From Anaerolineales bacterium (GTDB taxonomy: Bacteria; Chloroflexota; Anaerolineae; Anaerolineales; UBA4823): a stretch of 64,000 bases of DNA. Below are positions 61,090 through 64,000 of the stretch, in pieces. The translations under genes were made by a program, and so were the position numbers. The notes below the pieces were generated by a model. That model saw nothing but the letters and a program-made list of their open reading frames with translations. It made no database searches and was not told the origin of the DNA. The stretch is from NCBI GenBank assembly GCA_003105035.1, contig PQAL01000037.1, positions 9,813 through 73,812 of the forward strand. Direction: 5' to 3'. Within the stretch, counting starts at the first letter, position 1. Each line of letters begins with the position of its first letter.

Positions 61090-63218
61090 TCAGATTTTCC
61101 CATCGCGGCAAAACCCTGGGGTTCTGGCTCACTGACTTTCAGTATGGATACCATCTTACGTGGATTGAAAAGGTGGTGGGTTTTTAACCTCGGATTGAAG
61201 ACTTCTTCAAGTGCAGTCCCAATCAAAACCAATGATAAACTAACCCATACAATGGCAAAACCGGGAGGCAACAGGAACCACCATGCCTGCTGGCTGATTC
61301 CCCTTGAAAAGGCAAAGTTCAGCATCATCCCCCAGCTCACTTTTGTGGGGTCCCCAAGCCCTAGAAATGCCAAGGAAGATTCAGCGATGATGGCTGTGGA
61401 AATATCCAGGATCCCTTGGGCAAGGATTAGAGGCACCACCTGTGGCAATATATGACGGACGATAATCCGAAAATCACTACCCCCGAGAGCTCTGGCACGC
61501 AGGATATATTGGCGTTCTTTGATCGAGATAACTTGTGAGCGTACCAGTCGAGCCATGTAGGTCCAATATAGTAGCCCAATCACCAGAATGATCTTATCTA
61601 ATCCACGTCCCCAAAAACTGATCACCACAAGCATGAGCGGTAGTGTTGGTATAACCATCAAGAAATCCACCAGCCGCATTGAAATTGAATCGGCATTACC
61701 ACCAAAATAACCGGCTATCAAACCAACTGATGCTCCAATAATTAACGACATGAATGCGGCTGAAAAACCCACTATGAGAGAGGTTCTGGATCCGTAAATA
61801 AGCTGGGATAAGACATCCTTGCCGGCATCATCCGTTCCTAACAGATGTTCTGTATCTGGTGGAGTTAGTATATCTGTTGACTTTACCCTTATTGAAGCCA
61901 TTTCTGCTAATGAATAGGGAGCGATTAATGGGGTAAAAATAGCGGTAATTATCACGAATAGTAGCATCGCTACCCCTAGCATGGCCATCGGCTTTCGTTT
62001 CAGAATTTTCCAAAAGGCTTTCATGCCACCCATAGTCGCCATTGGAAGACGCCAGACTAGCTTCAAAAGAGCACTGATCCATAAAGGCGTTTTTTTTATC
62101 CAGTTTTGGAATGATTTTGGGAAATGAGCCAGGCTTCCTATCAGATCCCGTATCCAATAGTATATACGTTTGAACAAGTTCTGATTTCTCTGCGTATAAA
62201 TTGGAGTTTCAAGTTTAACACGTGGGTCAAGCCAGGTATAAACCATATCCGCCAGGAAATTTGCAGTTATGACAGCGACTGCCAGGATCAGGAATGCGCC
62301 TTGCAGAACTGGATAATCTTGTTTTCCCACTGCATCAAAAATCAACCTACCAATACCCGGCCAGGAAAAGACAGTCTCAATTTGAATCGCCCCGCCAACG
62401 ATTAATGCCAGGTCGAGGGCAAGCAAAGTAACCATGGGCAGCATAGCATTTTTCATTGCATGGTCGCGTAGTATCTCAATAGTAGAGAGCCCTTTAGCTT
62501 TGGCAGCCAGGATGTAATCCTCGCTCAGCACTTCCATGACACTGCTACGCATGATCATCATGTAGGCGCTCATAAATCCAATCCCTAAAGCAATGGTGGG
62601 TAATATCAGGTGTTTAGCAACATCACCCCAATATACCAATCCATCTTGCGGCTTTAAACCCACTGTGACCATCATTCCCGTCGGCAGTTGTCCGCGCGCC
62701 AGGATCACTAGAATAATTCCAAAGAAAAAAGTTGGTATCGACCAGGTGAAAAGACCCCAAACTAAAATACTAAGGTCAATCTTGGAGCCGCGTTTGTAGG
62801 AGGCAATCACCCCTAAAATGGCACCCAAAACTATCGCAAACAACTGACCAGTAAATAAAAGCACCACAGTTTTCCATAAACGGTCAACTAAAATATATTT
62901 CACTGGTAATCGGTTGGAAAAGGAGACTCCAAGATTACATTGAGCCAGGTTGCGAACATATGCAGTAAACTGGCTGTCCAATGCGCCTTTTATATCGCCC
63001 TGCATCAGCTTTTGGGTATCCAACCAAATGGGTTTATCCAGCCCGAATTGTTCCCTGATCATTCTCATGGTTTCGGGTTTCATCCTGCCAATTCCCAACA
63101 ACGCCCGGGCAGGATCCCCTGGCAATATCCTGAACAGGTAGAAATTAAACACAATGACAATCAATAATGTAATAATTGCCAGACCAAATTTTCTTAATAA
63201 GTATCTACCGCGCTGCAT
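61086..63218 (-). CDS. Fused DppB-DppC-type ABC permease
   Basis: This 710-residue protein joins two permeases that are normally separate. Residues 1-330 are DppB-like: GRYLLRKFGLAIITLLIVIV, PGDPARALLG, coupling loop YILAAKAKGLSTIEILRDHAMKN and VYTWLDPRVK at its usual C-terminus. A linker of about 60 residues with many aromatic and basic residues follows. Residues 390-690 are DppC-like: ILKRKPMAMLGVAMLLFVI, LLGTDDAGKDVLSQLIYGSR, coupling loop YILRARALGGSDFRIIVRHIL and SFLAFLG-type end SSLAFLGLGDPTKVSWGMML. The reading frame is continuous, so it is a true fusion. Eleven or twelve helices are expected. Confidence 0.9.
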   Translation of the reverse strand: MQRGRYLLRKFGLAIITLLIVIVFNFYLFRILPGDPARALLGIGRMKPETMRMIREQFGLDKPIWLDTQKLMQGDIKGALDSQFTAYVRNLAQCNLGVSFSNRLPVKYILVDRLWKTVVLLFTGQLFAIVLGAILGVIASYKRGSKIDLSILVWGLFTWSIPTFFFGIILVILARGQLPTGMMVTVGLKPQDGLVYWGDVAKHLILPTIALGIGFMSAYMMIMRSSVMEVLSEDYILAAKAKGLSTIEILRDHAMKNAMLPMVTLLALDLALIVGGAIQIETVFSWPGIGRLIFDAVGKQDYPVLQGAFLILAVAVITANFLADMVYTWLDPRVKLETPIYTQRNQNLFKRIYYWIRDLIGSLAHFPKSFQNWIKKTPLWISALLKLVWRLPMATMGGMKAFWKILKRKPMAMLGVAMLLFVIITAIFTPLIAPYSLAEMASIRVKSTDILTPPDTEHLLGTDDAGKDVLSQLIYGSRTSLIVGFSAAFMSLIIGASVGLIAGYFGGNADSISMRLVDFLMVIPTLPLMLVVISFWGRGLDKIILVIGLLYWTYMARLVRSQVISIKERQYILRARALGGSDFRIIVRHILPQVVPLILAQGILDISTAIIAESSLAFLGLGDPTKVSWGMMLNFAFSRGISQQAWWFLLPPGFAIVWVSLSLVLIGTALEEVFNPRLKTHHLFNPRKMVSILKVSEPEPQGFAAMGKSE

Positions 63219-63237
63219 CGAGAATTCCAGGATGAGC

Positions 63238-63268
63238 CTGGTCGGTCAGGGTTTTCCTGACCGACCAG
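63238..63268 (-). promoter_or_regulatory. Perfect 13-bp intercistronic hairpin after the binding-protein gene
   Basis: CTGGTCGGTCAGG (63238-63250) pairs with CCTGACCGACCAG (63256-63268) around a 5-nt loop. It lies between the binding-protein stop and the permease start on the minus strand, in the same position as the hairpins at 20509-20540 and 32018-32050. Confidence 0.7.
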
Positions 63269-63282
63269 CATAATGATATTTA

Positions 63283-64000
63283 TTATTCGACTGGTTTAGC
63301 CTGAATAATTGACCATTTACCAAACAAATAGTTGGTATCGGGACTGAAACCAGTAAAGCGATCCGTGCGATACGCCGAAATCACGCTGTTATACAGCAAT
63401 ACAATCCAGGGTCGCTCGTTATAGATCTTTTCCTGCATCTGCTTGACGATATTGATCCGATCCTGCTTATTTAATGCCGTTCGTGAAGAGTTATAAAGTG
63501 TATCGTAATCTGCATTGCAATAGCCGGAATCATTCCAATAACCGATCTGGCCACAAGCAAATACTGTATTAAAGAAATCTGGATCCGGATCTCCACCCCA
63601 TAACCAATAGGTGAGATCGTAGTCATAATCGGTAAATACCTTGGTTAATTGCGTGTTGTAATCCACAGTCTCGATATCGATCGTAATACCTGCTTGAGCA
63701 AATCCATTCTTTATGATTTCAGCTAGACGGGCACTTGAAGCCTGGTTATCGATTAAGAATCGGTATTTCAGATCAGAGCCATCCGACCATTCCCGCACGC
63801 CATCGCCATTTGTGTCTTTATACCCTGCCTCATCTAAGGTTTGATTAGCCTTGTCTATATCAAACGAGATAGTCTGAACATCACTGTTATGCCAATCTAC
63901 CAATACCGGGGCAATATAAGTGGTCGCAGGAGTGTTGTAGCCCAGGAAAACAACATCATTGATTTGTTCACGATCAGTGGCATATTCCATGGCCTTGCGT
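63283..64000 (-). CDS. C-terminal part of an oligopeptide-type substrate-binding protein, cut by the window edge
   Basis: The frame is open to the window end; the visible 238 residues begin RKAMEYATDREQINDVVFLG, the conserved middle of family 5 binding proteins. They continue with DIDKANQTLDEAGYKDTNGDG, ARLAEIIKNGFAQAGITIDIE, YWLWGGDPDPDFF and the C-terminal RINIVKQMQEKIYNERPWIVLLYNSVISAYR. The N-terminus and signal peptide lie beyond 64000. It supplies the substrate to the fused permease and two ATPases downstream. Confidence 0.92.
   Translation of the reverse strand, partial: RKAMEYATDREQINDVVFLGYNTPATTYIAPVLVDWHNSDVQTISFDIDKANQTLDEAGYKDTNGDGVREWSDGSDLKYRFLIDNQASSARLAEIIKNGFAQAGITIDIETVDYNTQLTKVFTDYDYDLTYWLWGGDPDPDFFNTVFACGQIGYWNDSGYCNADYDTLYNSSRTALNKQDRINIVKQMQEKIYNERPWIVLLYNSVISAYRTDRFTGFSPDTNYLFGKWSIIQAKPVE

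Overview
The window looks like a chromosomal segment of an uncultured-type Chloroflexota (Anaerolineae-like) heterotroph. This is inferred from protein style only: lipoproteins with long Pro/Thr/Ala-rich linkers after the lipobox, binding-protein importers with their own hairpins, NarL-type two-component systems and short XRE operons. No rRNA or tRNA gene is present to confirm it. About 47 genes or gene remnants can be supported.

Region 1 (1-2.4 kb) is ordinary: the tail of one gene, a medium-chain dehydrogenase, a DUF6326 membrane protein, a DUF333 lipoprotein and a decayed membrane gene. Region 2 (2.4-12.6 kb) is a decayed accessory zone. It holds three diverged copies (A, B, C) of a 0.65-0.97 kb element with double-palindrome terminal inverted repeats (GGGACA-NN-TGTCCC, 9-bp spacer). 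Copy A carries an intact single-stranded-DNA-binding-protein-like gene and a second small ORF, but no transposase; in B and C these genes are broken. Two tyrosine-recombinase relics, one DDE-transposase IS with three 17-bp repeats at each end, an XRE operon with a clear operator/promoter, an ATC-hydrolase-like gene and a methyltransferase broken by a stop codon are interleaved.

Region 3 (12.5-23.9 kb) is a sugar-type catabolic operon on the minus strand: binding protein, two permeases, GPH symporter, sialidase-like propeller, DapA/NanA-type aldolase, DegT aminotransferase and aldo/keto reductase, with a divergent GntR/FadR regulator. It lies between two same-orientation sequences that resemble the 3' end of a tRNA/tmRNA. 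An istB relic and an excisionase-like gene sit beside the right-hand copy, so the operon may be an integrated island.

Region 4 (24.6-30 kb) has two secreted lipoproteins (one an SMP-30/PEBP fusion) and a NarL-type sensor/regulator pair. Region 5 (30.2-43.3 kb) is a plus-strand oligopeptide-type ABC importer followed by two FAD-dependent oxidoreductases and a class-V aminotransferase, then a second sensor/regulator pair.

Region 6 (43.4-64 kb) is one long minus-strand cluster. It begins with a second oligopeptide-type importer (with a fused DppB-DppC permease), followed by an HpaB-family flavoprotein, two acyl-CoA synthetases, an SDR, a KAS III-like protein, an alpha/beta hydrolase, both aconitase-X subunits, a 4Fe-4S protein, a class-C serine hydrolase, thiolase, an acyl-CoA dehydrogenase and EtfBA. 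Several of these lack the usual catalytic residues. I read it as a dedicated uptake-plus-CoA-ester catabolic pathway for an unknown carboxylate, and it is the best candidate here for an undescribed pathway.
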